A stretch of DNA of 64,000 nt from Isoetes taiwanensis. Taxonomy: Eukaryota > Streptophyta > Lycopodiopsida > Isoetales > Isoetaceae. The notes beneath the pieces were generated by a model, which saw only the letters and a list, made by a program, of their open reading frames with translations, searched no databases and had not been told where the DNA came from. Made by a program: the position numbers and the translations under genes. Where the stretch lies: assembly GCA_021234155.1 (NCBI GenBank), contig JAJEKV010000003.1, positions 22,473,569-22,537,568 of the forward strand, in the 5' to 3' direction. Shown here in pieces: positions 37,165-47,567 of this stretch; the stretch's first letter is position 1, and each line of letters begins with the position of its first letter.

Positions 37165-38484
37165 CAGACTCTAGATTTCCAGGCACCTAGGTGCATAATT
37201 GAAGATTTTCATGTTTGCCATGGAAATTTTCTTACGACCAAGAACTTGCTAATCATAGGCTTATCAGAGCGCAATTGTTGCATTTTCATTGCGAAGACTA
37301 CCAAGAGTGAATATTAGAAGGGGCTGCATCCTGTGCTATGGCTAACTTGTAAATTTTCGTTGAAAATTGATGAGCTTTTTGCAATTGCTTGATATTTTAG
37401 CGAATAAGGTGAAAGCCATTCGAATATTGAGGGAATTGCTTACTACTAAACTTTCATCAGGGACTTTTCTTGCGAAGGTATGGACTTAAAACATGATTGC
37501 CTTTTTTCTTCTGTTGGTGCAATTAAATTGTAGCTAAGATTATATGCTGTCTATGTTGAAATATAGGAACCTTTTTAGAGCTGTAATCTACATCCATTTC
37601 ATTTAATGTTTTAATCATGCTGAATGGCAGCTCAATCTTCTATTTCTCATATATTTTTGCAGCTCATTCTTTTGTTTGTCATATTGGATATTTTTCATAA
37701 TTTACCGCACCGTCGTATACTTCACAAGTTTATATTCAGGATAACTTGCACCACAGACGGTCTATTTTTGACAATTATCACTTTCTTTGAAGTTCTTTTT
37801 AAGAGAAGGTAATAATCTGATGCATTGTATATTTTTAATGTTGGACAAAAGAACAATGCACTCTTATGATTGTATCTTCTAAACTCTAATCCAATTGTAA
37901 GTGCAAGCACATGCAAATACAACATTTCTTCATAGCATTAGCCATATATAGCTTCAAAGTGACATCCCTTACCTGCAAAGTATATTCATTTTTAGACTTC
38001 TTGTAGATTACTATATGAGCTCCATAGTCATGGATTTAAGCTAGATCATTAGAATCAAAATCAAGAACATATTGGTTTCAAAAGCATTCACAAGCTTAAC
38101 TCCCTTTATAGAGAAATGTAATTCATTTGTAATGTATGGCATCTACAATCAAGGATTCTTAAACACTTTTTTTTTTTTGGAAGTCAATGCTTTGCCTGTA
38201 GGTATGGCATCTACTTGCAAAGCAATTTTTTTGAGATCAACATTAGGTTTTTATTTTTACGTTAGGGCTATTACAATATATTATTTGCATGTTGATTGAT
38301 TGTGCTAATCGTGTAAACTATCTTTGATAAAGTATATTGAGGCATTGACTTCTAAAATTCTCTATGGACAATGCAGCTTGTTCATTCACAAAAGTTTTTT
38401 TAAGCAACTCATTCACATCTTGATGTAACACCATTCACAATGTCATCCTAAATAGTTTTGATACACTTTAAACAACCATATGTC

Positions 38485-38614
38485 ATCTTTGATATATTTC
38501 TACTCTTGTTGGGGTAGACTGAAGGTCTACGAATAGGCACTAAGCAGTAATCTTTGATATATTTCTACTCTTGTTGGGGTAGACTGAAGGTCTACGAATA
38601 GGCACTAAGTAGTA
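38485..38614. repeat. 65-bp tandem duplication near the Helitron 3' end
   Basis: ATCTTTGATATATTTCTACT and the following hairpin GTAGAC-TGAAG-GTCTAC occur twice with a 65-bp offset, ending about 80 bp before the 3' terminus. Confidence 0.85.
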
Positions 38615-38667
38615 CTTTCCATGCATATTCATAATGCATATTATCTTTTGAATTATGCTTAAAAAAA

Positions 38668-38695
38668 GCCCAGCAACGCTGGGCACTTTTTCTAG
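38668..38695 (+). repeat. Helitron 3' terminal hairpin and CTAG end
   Basis: A 7-bp perfect stem (GCCCAGC/GCTGGGC), a 3-base loop, then 11 bases ending in CTAG. In Helitrons this hairpin acts as the transposition end signal. Confidence 0.92.
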
Positions 38696-39140
38696 TATAT
38701 TTAGAATATGTCAAAAAAACCACATGAGCAAGGGTTTGTCCCTCTAAGGGTAATCCAAAAAGAGGTATTTGGCAAGGGAACAAATGAAAGATTTGCACTG
38801 GAATTGTCAAAATCATAGATAAATTTAGAGCCAAAGCTGAGATCCTTTAGCAGTTATATACTCAACATGCGTCTATCAAGGTAGTCTTGACAAGTTTTCT
38901 TAGAGCAAACATCTGCATATTCACATGGTCCTCTTCTTAATCCAGTCATATAAAATCCATAAAGAAAAAACTACTTACAACTCTGTATAAATGCATGCAA
39001 AGTCGGGTTCTTTGCTTGTCCCTCCTCCCTCCCCATCCCCCCCCCCCCAAAAAAAAAAAAAAGGAAAGAGATCTGTACCTACAACCATTTTGAGCCCTAT
39101 CTTAATCAATTCTGTCTCACAAAAAGGGCTTTGTTCTTCA
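38696..39140. repeat. Upstream part of the Helitron-split repeat
   Basis: Homologous to 3204-3655; contains the same C-run/A-run tract (about 39032-39065). Similarity stops near AAAGGGCTTTGTTCT. Confidence 0.85.
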
Positions 39141-39449
39141 TTGACAATTGAAGATCGTCCATTTTGAGCTCTCCATTCGACCAGCATCATAATGGCTTTC
39201 AATCTGTAGATGCAGGATACAAGTTGCCAAAACTCAACCCTCTTCTAATGTCATATATATGACACAATTTATGGATATGCACAGATACGACGAGCTTTAC
39301 ACCATTGCGTCTGTGCCAGAGCTATGGCCCATGTTATGATCTGGATTTATTTGTTCACAGGTCCTTAAAAGCATCAACGATCTGGCTTAATAATTTTGCT
39401 ACTAAGATTTGCTCAACACTGGGTGGTCATAATTAATGCTATAGCAACT

Positions 39450-39715
39450 CGTAAGGGGCTACTTGAAATGTGGTCCAGCCAAAAGCTGTAGAGCAAACAT
39501 GATAAGAATGATAGTGTATCATCATCACACAACTACAACAGTGTATGAAATGGTCCTTCAAGTCCGACAAGCTAGAATGAGATATGTTGGAGCCATTCGA
39601 AGAACTAAGCCAAACTCTAAAAGTGAAACCCTTGGGCTTCTGGCAGGAATAATGCTAAGGTCATTGGTTAAAACCTATGGGCCCTAGGAAAGGTTTGGAT
39701 TCATAAAAATGGCTT
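39450..39715. repeat. Dispersed repeat, copy 2 (first copy at 26283-26545)
   Basis: See copy 1. About 90 percent identical by eye. The downstream 39720-40250 has several short open frames that could belong to a LINE body, but I cannot identify a domain. Confidence 0.75.
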
Positions 39716-40650
39716 CATGCATTTAGAAAAGGGACTCTTTGGATGTACTATCTCAATGTGTGGGTCCCTAAGAGAGTTATGGGTCCATAAAGGGGAAAAA
39801 ATTTGGGGTGGTATGATTTGTTACAAGACAAGGTGAGGCAAAGGTACACGATGATTGGCATTCATGCTCCAGAAATGTATTTTCCAGATGCTCATTCAAA
39901 ATGGGGTGTATCCTGACATGGGACCCCTTGTCAGAAGGGATGCTGCGGTCTCTAATCATTGGAGAAAGATATTCCACCACAATAAAGCTTCTTTACTCCA
40001 ATCTTTTAGGTGGATCTGAGTGGCCCAAGTGGAGGCAAAGGACATTGACTCTTTTTGCTACATGAAGATTGCCTCTTAGAACCTTCATGGAATAAAAGGA
40101 GTGTTGAAGAGTGGAAGGATGTTGGCAGCCATCAGAATGAATTCAGACGGGGGAAACTTAGATGTGGTTTTTTTCCGAAGTGTTTTGGGTGTTTTTTTCC
40201 AAAAATTGAGATATTCCCGGCAACAAACTGGAATATTAAGTCACATTAATTCACTGGATCATTGCCGATTGGATCAATGTAGATGCAGACGAAACTGCAT
40301 GTAGACCAGTGATTCTTCACTTTTTGTTCATGATTTGTTTTAACAGTTCATGACATACAAAGTTAAAATATATTTGCAAACATTACTTGTTTTTGATAAT
40401 TTCTTTTAATAGTTCATATAACATAAAGTCTACAAATATTTGTCATTCTTTTTCTGCCTCGTCATCTACATAAATGCATCGTCTTATCCTTTTTTTTGCT
40501 GGTAACAAAATTGATGACTCCATCAGCTCCATAAGGTAGGCTGCTTGAGCTGCATAAGGTGGCAGCATGCTGTTGGCAATGGCAGATCAGTTAGTAATAT
40601 ATGTGAAAAAAAAAATATGAAAGTAATTGAAATATTTCTGAATGAAATAC
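39716..40650. other. No gene recognised; possible retrotransposon debris
   Basis: Short overlapping plus-strand frames (39900-40250) without recognisable motifs, followed by AT-rich sequence that would be the 3' flank of the minus-strand gene ending at 40654. Confidence 0.35.
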
Positions 40651-40653
40651 CAA

Positions 40654-43600
40654 CTAGTCATCTGGTTCATCCACATCCTCGGCCACAATGTCTGCTTCAT
40701 CAACATTTCCAGGAATATCTTCAAAGGCATGTTCTTTGACAATTATCTCCTCATTGTTTGCGTGTTTGTATGAAAGACGATTGTCTTTGACATCTTCATA
40801 CATGTCTCGGTCTTGCTCTAGGCCATAATAATGTCTACCACGAATGGCAGATGCCTCCATGAGTGAACCAATACCAGGCATTAGATCTAACACCAATGAA
40901 TTTGCGGGGGAAAAGCTGGATACAATGAACTCCATGAAACAGACTGATTTTTCAAGATTACACCTGTCATTTTTTTTCTTCGATACAAATAACTTCTGTT
41001 CATCTGGCAGGTAATGCACAAGTGTCGATGCATGCTGATTAAGGTCTGCACTGCTGAAGACATTCTTAGTGATCCGTGGTATTTTCAGCCCTGCCCTGGA
41101 ATACACTGTTAAGCGGAGGTGGTTATTGTTAATTGTACCAAGTTCATCTGTAGTGACACCGAAGGGTGTGGAACTGTATATATGGTACAGTCTCCTTTTC
41201 TGCAAATTTCTTTTCTTTGCATTGTAATCGATACGAGGTAGCTGATCATCCGTGCATATGACTATGAAGAAGCCATTGTCATCCATACATAGGTTGGCAA
41301 TGGCAGTGATGTTTTCAATGAAAACGGGGTTGCAGGAATTCCACTATGGAATTGTGGAATGACCACTTGTTGGTAATTGATTTGTAGGAAGATCATAAAA
41401 AACAATGTGGCAGCCCCAATCCCTGTACCATTCCTTTTGTAAGCATGTTCAGCTAATCTATTCTGTTTTCCAAATTCTCGAAGTACCTTAAAAATTGATG
41501 TCTCAGAATCTGATGTGAAACTTGATGTTAAAGCAGATGCACTTGCCCATACATAACCTATAGAGCAATCACTATAGTTTACAGAATCATGCTCAGTAGG
41601 ATTTCCGTATCCTGCTACTATAGAGACCTTACTAAATCTGTTGACGTTTACATCTAGGGTATCGTTATTATCTTCCAAATTCTCGACATTCTCTTCATCT
41701 GGAATGAGAATTTCACGTCTATTTTTTTGTTTTTTTTTTTAACTTCTCCTTGCGTTTTCTTTTTGGATTTTCCGTCTCTGGACTTGACACATCTTTAGAA
41801 TTTGATGGCTTGTTTGAGTCTATATCTGTTTGAGAACATATTGCCCATCTATCCTTCTCTTCCTTTGGATACTCACTTTCTGAAAAATCTAACGACCAGG
41901 GACACTCTTCAATTTCAAATTCTACTAACCTTGTATTGAATCTCATGTTGAGATTAGCTGAGTAGATCCATCCTTGATCATCAGTTTGCTTCCATGGCAA
42001 GACAGCACTTGGTAGTTTGTCCACGTATTTCCTCTGAATAGCATGCTTGATGTACCTGGAATTGCCAATAAATAATAACTGTTAGTGAAGCAATAAGTAT
42101 ACAATGAACACAATGAAGACCGTTCTTTTTGCACAATTAAGAAGATCATGAGCATTATCGTAATCAACAGTGTGGGACATGTGCTTTTCATTGTTCACGG
42201 ATATTTTTTTCCTGTACTCCATTTTCATGTAACGGAACCAGGTATGAACAGTTTCTGTGGTGTTCTCTAAATGAACAAATTCAGGTTCATCCTCTTGTAT
42301 GGCAGTTAGAAGTTCCTTGCTTTTTTTTAGTAAATGCTCCAACCAAGTTTCTTTTTTGATCCATTCATGGAAATCCCTGTCATTACCTGGCATTCTGTAG
42401 CTATTCAACAGGTTTGACTCAGTTGTGATTAGCAATATCCAAATGTTTCTAACATCATTGTCTACTGTTGCCTTGGCCATATCATACAACTTCTCTAGTG
42501 TCAGCTTAAAATCTTTTGTGCTCACATCTTTGGAGGTTACTGCTTTAAGCCATGTGGGTCCCAAGCTAGGGCAAACAATTGCCAAGTACTTATGCAGCTT
42601 ATTTGTCCATCTTCTTCTAACTTCCTTCTCGGATTTTTCTCGTGCTTTTAATTCTGGCATTTTCTGTGTGTGGACCTTCAGCAACAGTTCAATGTCATTT
42701 TCAATATTAGCCTGCACATAGTTGCTGTCAGTTCCCACAACAATCAATAAATTATTTCAGTATCAGATTTAACTTACTTTGTATAAGATTTGTGCTAGCA
42801 TGAATCTAGTCAGAGGGTACCAAGGTTCCTCTCCTAGGACTTTCACTTCTTTTGCTCTAGCTTTTGCTATTTCTTCTTCTGTCACTTCCTTGGTAAACAT
42901 TCTCAAGTCCCTGGTTGCCACCTTGTGCACTGCATACAAAATATCCTTAAGTGTCTCTCATACAACTCCTTTTTCGTTAAGTCTACATGGAAAAAGCATT
43001 CATTTAGTACAAGTAATGGGAAATGAATGATGACTAGTTCCAATTCTTAACTTACTCATTAATTCTTCTCATTGCGGTTACGAGTTCAGCCTCTCTTTTT
43101 CTATCGACCTCCACAAAGGTTGCCTGAGGCATATGTGTATCTCCTATGCATTGGTACGATGGTTCCCGTCTCAGCACAACTGATAGATCAGACCAATGCG
43201 GATTATTGGAAAGTTCCTGCTCAAAGTTTTCGTTCTCCACTTGCCAATTGTCATCCCAAGAACTGATCAATTCCTTGGTAACATGAGTCTCTTTACCCTT
43301 AGGTCCCTTTATAGACAATATGAATTGTCCCTTTTGCATAATATAACCATCTCTTCGTAGAGTATCACGCAGCTGTTGGCAGTTTGGTGTAACCATTCTC
43401 ACAGCCTCATATATTTGTATTCTGCACAATGGAATAAGGGGTAGAGGAGATTCCCTGTTAATCTCCAGCACCTTTAATGTCTGTGATACTTGATTAACAA
43501 TGAATGAAGCCGGTAGCTCATCATTGTCTCCTTCACATTGTTGTGTGGCCTCAACACTCTCCCCTCCCTGTTGTTGCATGACATCAATGGTTTTACCTTT

Positions 43601-43927
43601 ACCTTCATCCGAGTTTACCACATTATCATCTTCCTGAATTTCACAATTATGGGGAGTAGCCACATGAAGATGAGGTTCAGTAGCATCTACGTCATCATAG
43701 TTAGTACTATGGGAGGCCATGTCTGTGCCAACTTCAGTAGCCTCTGAAGTCATCTTTCTGTCAGTAACAATAGAATCAGACTGGGCGATAATCAGAGATT
43801 GAGAATTGTCTCCAGAGTTTGTTGTTGTTGTCTTTTGTTTTCGAGGCTTTCTTGGTGGAGTTCTCATGCGCTCAAAGACGGGACCTTTGTAATCAAGATT
43901 CTTGCGGGTGAAATACATAACCTTCAA
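40654..43927 (-). CDS. Multi-exon gene ending in a DNA-methyltransferase-like domain
   Basis: Minus-strand open blocks joined by plausible introns: 43927-43052 (acceptor TTGCTGCAG; first Met 43918; donor GA|GTAAGTT), about 42950-42780 (donor AAG|TAAG region), 42735-42110, 42024-41719, 41706-41430, and 41330-40654. The first exon has a basic linker (PPRKPRKQK) and, near its end, a region that might be a degenerate ParB-like fold (weak). The fifth ends in a Lys-rich tract whose T-run may hide an indel. The last exon carries GFFIVICTDDQL, then KSVCFMEFIVSSFSP and the motif-I-like LVLDLMPGIGS (residues 131-141 from 41286), RGRHYYGLEQD, and an acidic tail (PGNVDEADIVAEDVDEPDD). Motif X then motif I fits a beta-class DNA N4/N6 methyltransferase C-terminus. 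No DPPY-like motif is visible, so activity is doubtful. It is divergent from the transposase gene at 45207. Confidence 0.55.
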
Positions 43928-43993
43928 CTGCAGCAACATTAAGTCATCAGGAAAAAAAAAAAACATCAGGAATGCAGAAAAATACTCAGTCAA

Positions 43994-44870
43994 AACCAGA
44001 ATTTAAACTGCAAAATGTTGAACGGCACCATTCAAGATAATGTCGACCATAAAACTCATCAATGAAAACTTCAACGGGACCATTCAAGAATATGTCGATA
44101 CATTGGATCTGATAATTCGAACACAAAACTATAGAATGAAAACTCGAACAATACCGTTCAGGAATTTGTGGATAGATTGAATAGGCTAATTCGAACACAA
44201 GACTCTACAATGAAAACTCAAACGGTACCGTTCAGGAATTTGTGGATAGATCGAATAGGCTAATTCAAACACAAGACTCTGTAATGAAAACTCGAACGGT
44301 ACCGTTCACGAAATTGTGGACAGATTGAATAGGTTAATTCGAACACAATACTATGCAATGAAAACTCGAACGGTACCGTTCAAGAATTTGTGGACAGATT
44401 GAATAGGCTAATTCGAACACAATACTATGCAATGAAAACTCGAACGGTACCGTTCAAGAATTTGTGGACAGATTGAATAGGCTAATTCGAACACAATACT
44501 ATGCAATGAAAACTCGAACGGTACCGTTCAAGAAATTATGAACACATTGAATAGGCTAATTAGAACAGGAAACTCTGCAGCGAACAGAAATTTGGAGCGG
44601 CACCGTTCAAGAAATTGTGGACAGATTGAATAAGCTAATTAGCGCAGGAAACTCTGCATTCAAATTTGGAACGGCACCGTTCAAGAAATTGTGGACGGAT
44701 TGAATAGGCTTATTCGAACATAAATCTGTATCGTGAAAACTCGAATGGCACCGTTCGAGAAAGTGTGAATCGTTTGAATAGGCTTTCGCGAAGATAAAAC
44801 TGTATCATGTAAACTTGAACGGCACCGTTGAAGAAATGAATGAACATGAGAAAACTTGCGAATGAAAATG
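43994..44870. repeat. 74-bp tandem array, about 11 units, each with a GGTACC palindrome
   Basis: Units start at about 44076, 44150, 44224, 44298, 44372, 44446 and 44520, exactly 74 bp apart, with more diverged units on both sides. Most contain the 14-bp palindrome GAACGGTACCGTTC, then TTTGTGGACAGATTGAATAG and TAATTCGAACAC. The outer units have GGCACCGTTC variants. The array lies in the 5' part of the minus-strand gene, between its putative first exon (44959-44908) and second exon, and about 0.4-1.2 kb from the divergent transposase start. A clustered protein-binding array is possible. Confidence 0.92.
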
Positions 44871-44907
44871 TTCGCATTGCAGTAGAAAGAAAAAAAGTGA
44901 TACCAAC

Positions 44908-44959
44908 CTGTGTTCTTGCTCTCTGGCCTTGGTGACGGATCAATCGAAGAGCACATCAT
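44908..44959 (-). CDS. Possible first exon of the methyltransferase-like gene
   Basis: ATG at 44959 followed by 17 codons (MMCSSIDPSPRPESKNT) ends at ACACAG|GTTGGT, a good donor. The reading phase does not fit the exon starting at 43927, so it may instead be 5' untranslated sequence or a short separate frame. Confidence 0.3.
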
Positions 44960-45206
44960 CCGCTTCGGGTATAAGATTTACTGTTCAACCGATTCAAACG
45001 TTTTAATGAAAATACCCACTTATTATAATTAGGTGAGAACACTAAAATGCATTATTGCTTGGTTAGTGGGATTGAAATTCGCTAGCCGTTGGCTATGTAA
45101 CTGACAGTAGTGCACCCTTGAATTACGCAAACATAATTTGTAATTAACCGTTGGAACTGTCATATTAAAATGAGTTTAAAGGGGAGTACAAATTTTACTT
45201 TGCCAT
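44960..45206. promoter_or_regulatory. Divergent intergenic region between transposase and methyltransferase-like genes
   Basis: Only 247 bp separate the first ATG of the plus-strand transposase gene from the putative minus-strand first exon. It is AT-rich without a TATA box I would trust. If both genes are real it must hold both promoters, possibly with the 74-bp array next to it. Confidence 0.35.
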
Positions 45207-45955
45207 ATGGCGTCTTATCTTACAGCGAAAGCTTCAGGTGTACAACAAATACTGTTGCTTCCTTTCCAAAACGGAGTATGTGAGGTTAGTACAGCAGATT
45301 TGTCTAGAACTTTCAATGTACTACCTAGCAATTTATATATGATTCAAAGTTCGACAGATGTGGAATCCAATGTAGCTAGCACTGTGGTTGTTGAATCTGT
45401 TAGTGCTTCTGGACTAGGAATTTTTAAGGTTGAGGAAAGAAATGGCACGGTTGTGGAGGTACATGGTATTCCTGCTGAAGGCAAATCTCCTCTATGTCCA
45501 GTTGTCCTTGATTCACCCACTACTACAAAAATAGGTAGAAATGGCACAAAAGTGACCTTTATGCTCCGCCTTTTTACAGAGCATAAACGTCACTTTTGTG
45601 CCATTTATGACATTTGTGCTCCCCAAATGGCACAAAAGTGACGTTTATGCTTCGTAAAAGGGCGGAGCATAAAGGTCACTTTTGTGCCATTTCTACCTAT
45701 TTTTGTAGTAGTGACCCCATTCTTCTAATGGAGCAACTACATCCCAATGCACCTCTACATACTTAAAGATAATATCATGTCCCATTAACAACAAACTTAA
45801 AAAATTGTTAATGAAAATTGGAAAACCAAGACAGGTGGATTGTTTGCCACAATATTATAATGGAAAAATTGTTTTTGAGTTGCCAGGTCAGTCCATCAGT
45901 AAAACCCCGATGGAAGATATGCAACATTCGGTTGATCCACACGTATGGATGCATG
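45207..45955 (+). pseudogene. Mutator-like transposase gene, N-terminal part, broken by two insertions
   Basis: The frame starts at ATG 45207 (MASYLTAKASGVQQILLL) and runs open to 45517, where the 196-bp CACTA-type element begins. It resumes at 45714, reads through SSNGATTSQC, KPRQVDCLPQYYNGK and ELPGQSISKTPMED, and reaches DPHVWMHA at 45955, where the 9-kb element begins. Removing each insertion with one target-site copy keeps a single frame that continues at 54961 into the zinc-finger part. No domain is recognised in this N-terminal section itself. The assignment to the transposase gene rests on the exact frame continuity across both insertions. Confidence 0.72.
45518..45713. mobile_element. 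CACTA-type miniature element (MITE), 196 bp, TSD ACC
   Basis: Ends are CACTACTACAAAAATAGG and its reverse complement. A 3-bp target duplication ACC lies at 45515-45517 and 45714-45716. The superfamily is known for CACTA termini and 3-bp duplications. The arms pair over about 90 bp. Each arm is also self-complementary, because GGCACAAAAGTGAC and its complement alternate four times, so the element can fold as one long hairpin or as two smaller ones. It has no coding capacity. Confidence 0.92.
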
Positions 45956-46009
45956 CACATCAAAAATGATGCCCATATCCTCCTTAAAATCCTCCAAAAA
46001 AAACCCCTT

Positions 46010-46435
46010 AAAATCCCCATTTTCGTGGAATGGACATGATTTTCAGAAACGGGGTATTTGGCCACAATCCCCCCGTTGTGATTTTGTTGATTAATATCCC
46101 CTTATTTGAATTTTTTTTATATCCCCCATTGCCATATGCAATGGTCATATCCCTTTTCTCACAAATAATGTTCATACCCCTTTCTAGAAACAATCCCCCT
46201 TTGCGATTTTGTAGTTTAATATACCCTTATTCCGTTCATACCCCTCTTCTCAACCATCCTCCTTTTATGTTTAATATCCCCTTATGTTTAATATCCTCTT
46301 ATGTTTAATATCCCTTATTCCGTTCATACTCCTTTTATGTTTATACTCCTTTACCATTCATACTCCTTTTATGTTTAATATCCCCTTATTCCGTTCATAC
46401 CCCTCTTCTCAACCATCCTCCTTTAAGCCTTAAAT
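46010..46435. repeat. Left subterminal C-rich repeats of the TIR element
   Basis: Imperfect repeats of TTTAATATCCCCTTATTCCG and TTCATACCCCTCTTCTCAAC fill about 400 bp next to the left terminus. Subterminal repeats bind transposase in several DNA transposons. Confidence 0.75.
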
Positions 46436-47164
46436 TGAGAGATATGATGCATTTTTGCAAGTAAAAAGTATAATCATACACTCAACTTTTTCAACAACAA
46501 TATAATTTCAAACGCATCTTTTCAAATTGGACATTCATATGTTTGTAGAAGAGAATTCCACACATTGTGTTCATTATATCTTGGATAAATTCTCAAACTG
46601 CTTAGATACATTTTATATGCAGATAGACTACAAGCTTGATTAAAACAAACTCCCATTCTTTACTTGCTCTGTAACCACCATCTCTAGTCATGTCGTTTGG
46701 CTTCACATGCATGTTTCTCTATAGTTTCTGCAAGACAAAAATATAACACAAACATAAAACATCAATGTTTATCATATATAACAAAATTAATTGCATCTGT
46801 GCTGTTTTTTTGCAAAAAAGGACTGCCCTGAATTGTACATAAATAGTAGCTGTTCACTTATAGCAATTCATGTCTGTGATTTCGTCCCTAGTAGACAAGG
46901 ATAAAATTGTCTCATTCCTTATTCTTTCATTCTAACCTTTTTAGAAGAAGCAGCATTCCATTGTACTCAACCTTTGAGCCATGACCGCTTCTGCAAATGC
47001 ATCCACAAGAGAGGAAGGAGACGTTGCAATCAATCATGAGATAGTATCGAGTTTGAGTAACTTGATGGAAGAGGTCATACATTGAAGTATTCATAATAAG
47101 GAAGGGCGAAAAAACCTAAACGACAGCCTGTTTCCCTTGTATGGGGTGAATGATTAAGCTTAAC

Positions 47165-47411
47165 TGAAAATAAGAGAGCTTGATATTGAAAAGCAATAGC
47201 AGAAATAACAAGGCATAAAGAAATAAGGGCCATCCCAGAACCAAGGAAGCGGCAAAGCGGCAACCAAGATATCCTGAGGTGTCCTCTTATCCTGAAGGCA
47301 TGCCAAATTTGGCTGCTGAACTTTAGGGCTCTGGAACACTAATAGGCAGATAACATCACAGACTATTTTTGTTACGTCTGTTTGTTATAACCTTTACAGC
47401 ATGTTCCAACA
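47165..47411 (-). repeat. Copia 3' LTR
   Basis: 247 bp, identical to 51853-52099; on the element strand it starts TGTTGGAACATG and ends CTTATTTTCA. Confidence 0.97.
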
Positions 47412-47426
47412 CTCCCCCTCAAATCA
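47412..47426 (-). other. Polypurine tract of the copia element
   Basis: TTTGAGGGGGAG on the element strand directly precedes the 3' LTR; it primes plus-strand DNA synthesis during reverse transcription. Confidence 0.9.
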
Positions 47427-47567
47427 GACTTAACAAAACAAATCTAACAACTATCAATGACAGAACATGAAACTGCTCCCCCTCAAATGAAAGTGCAGTA
47501 TGTTTAACTTTACAACAAGAAAACTGAAACTGAACTGCTCCTCTTCATGAAATTACTTCTTGCATGG

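Larger units (their letters stand above)
32834..38695 (+). mobile_element. Helitron, 5,862 bp, non-autonomous, exact ends
   Basis: The element starts TCTATCTATATATAGTAA and ends with a hairpin (GCCCAGC-AAC-GCTGGGC, 38668-38684) followed by ACTTTTTCTAG. These are the hallmark 5' TC and 3' hairpin plus CTAG ends of Helitrons. It sits between A (32833) and T (38696). The paralogous empty site at 3195-3215 reads straight across (ACA|TATATTTAG), so the ends are fixed to the base. No Rep or helicase frame lies inside, so it must be moved in trans. The GGCCGTC phrases just inside the 5' end (32883-32965) are typical of plant copies. The interior holds a few exon-like stretches (36267-36353 plus; 36928-37120 minus) but no recognised gene. 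Confidence 0.93.

Noticed and set aside
29876-38695. Helicase as the coding part of the adjacent Helitron
   Set aside because: It lies outside the defined ends, on the opposite strand, and the empty-site comparison excludes it.
43994-44870. CRISPR-like appearance of the regularly spaced palindromes
   Set aside because: The full 74-bp unit is repeated, so there are no unique spacers, there are no cas genes, and the context is eukaryotic.
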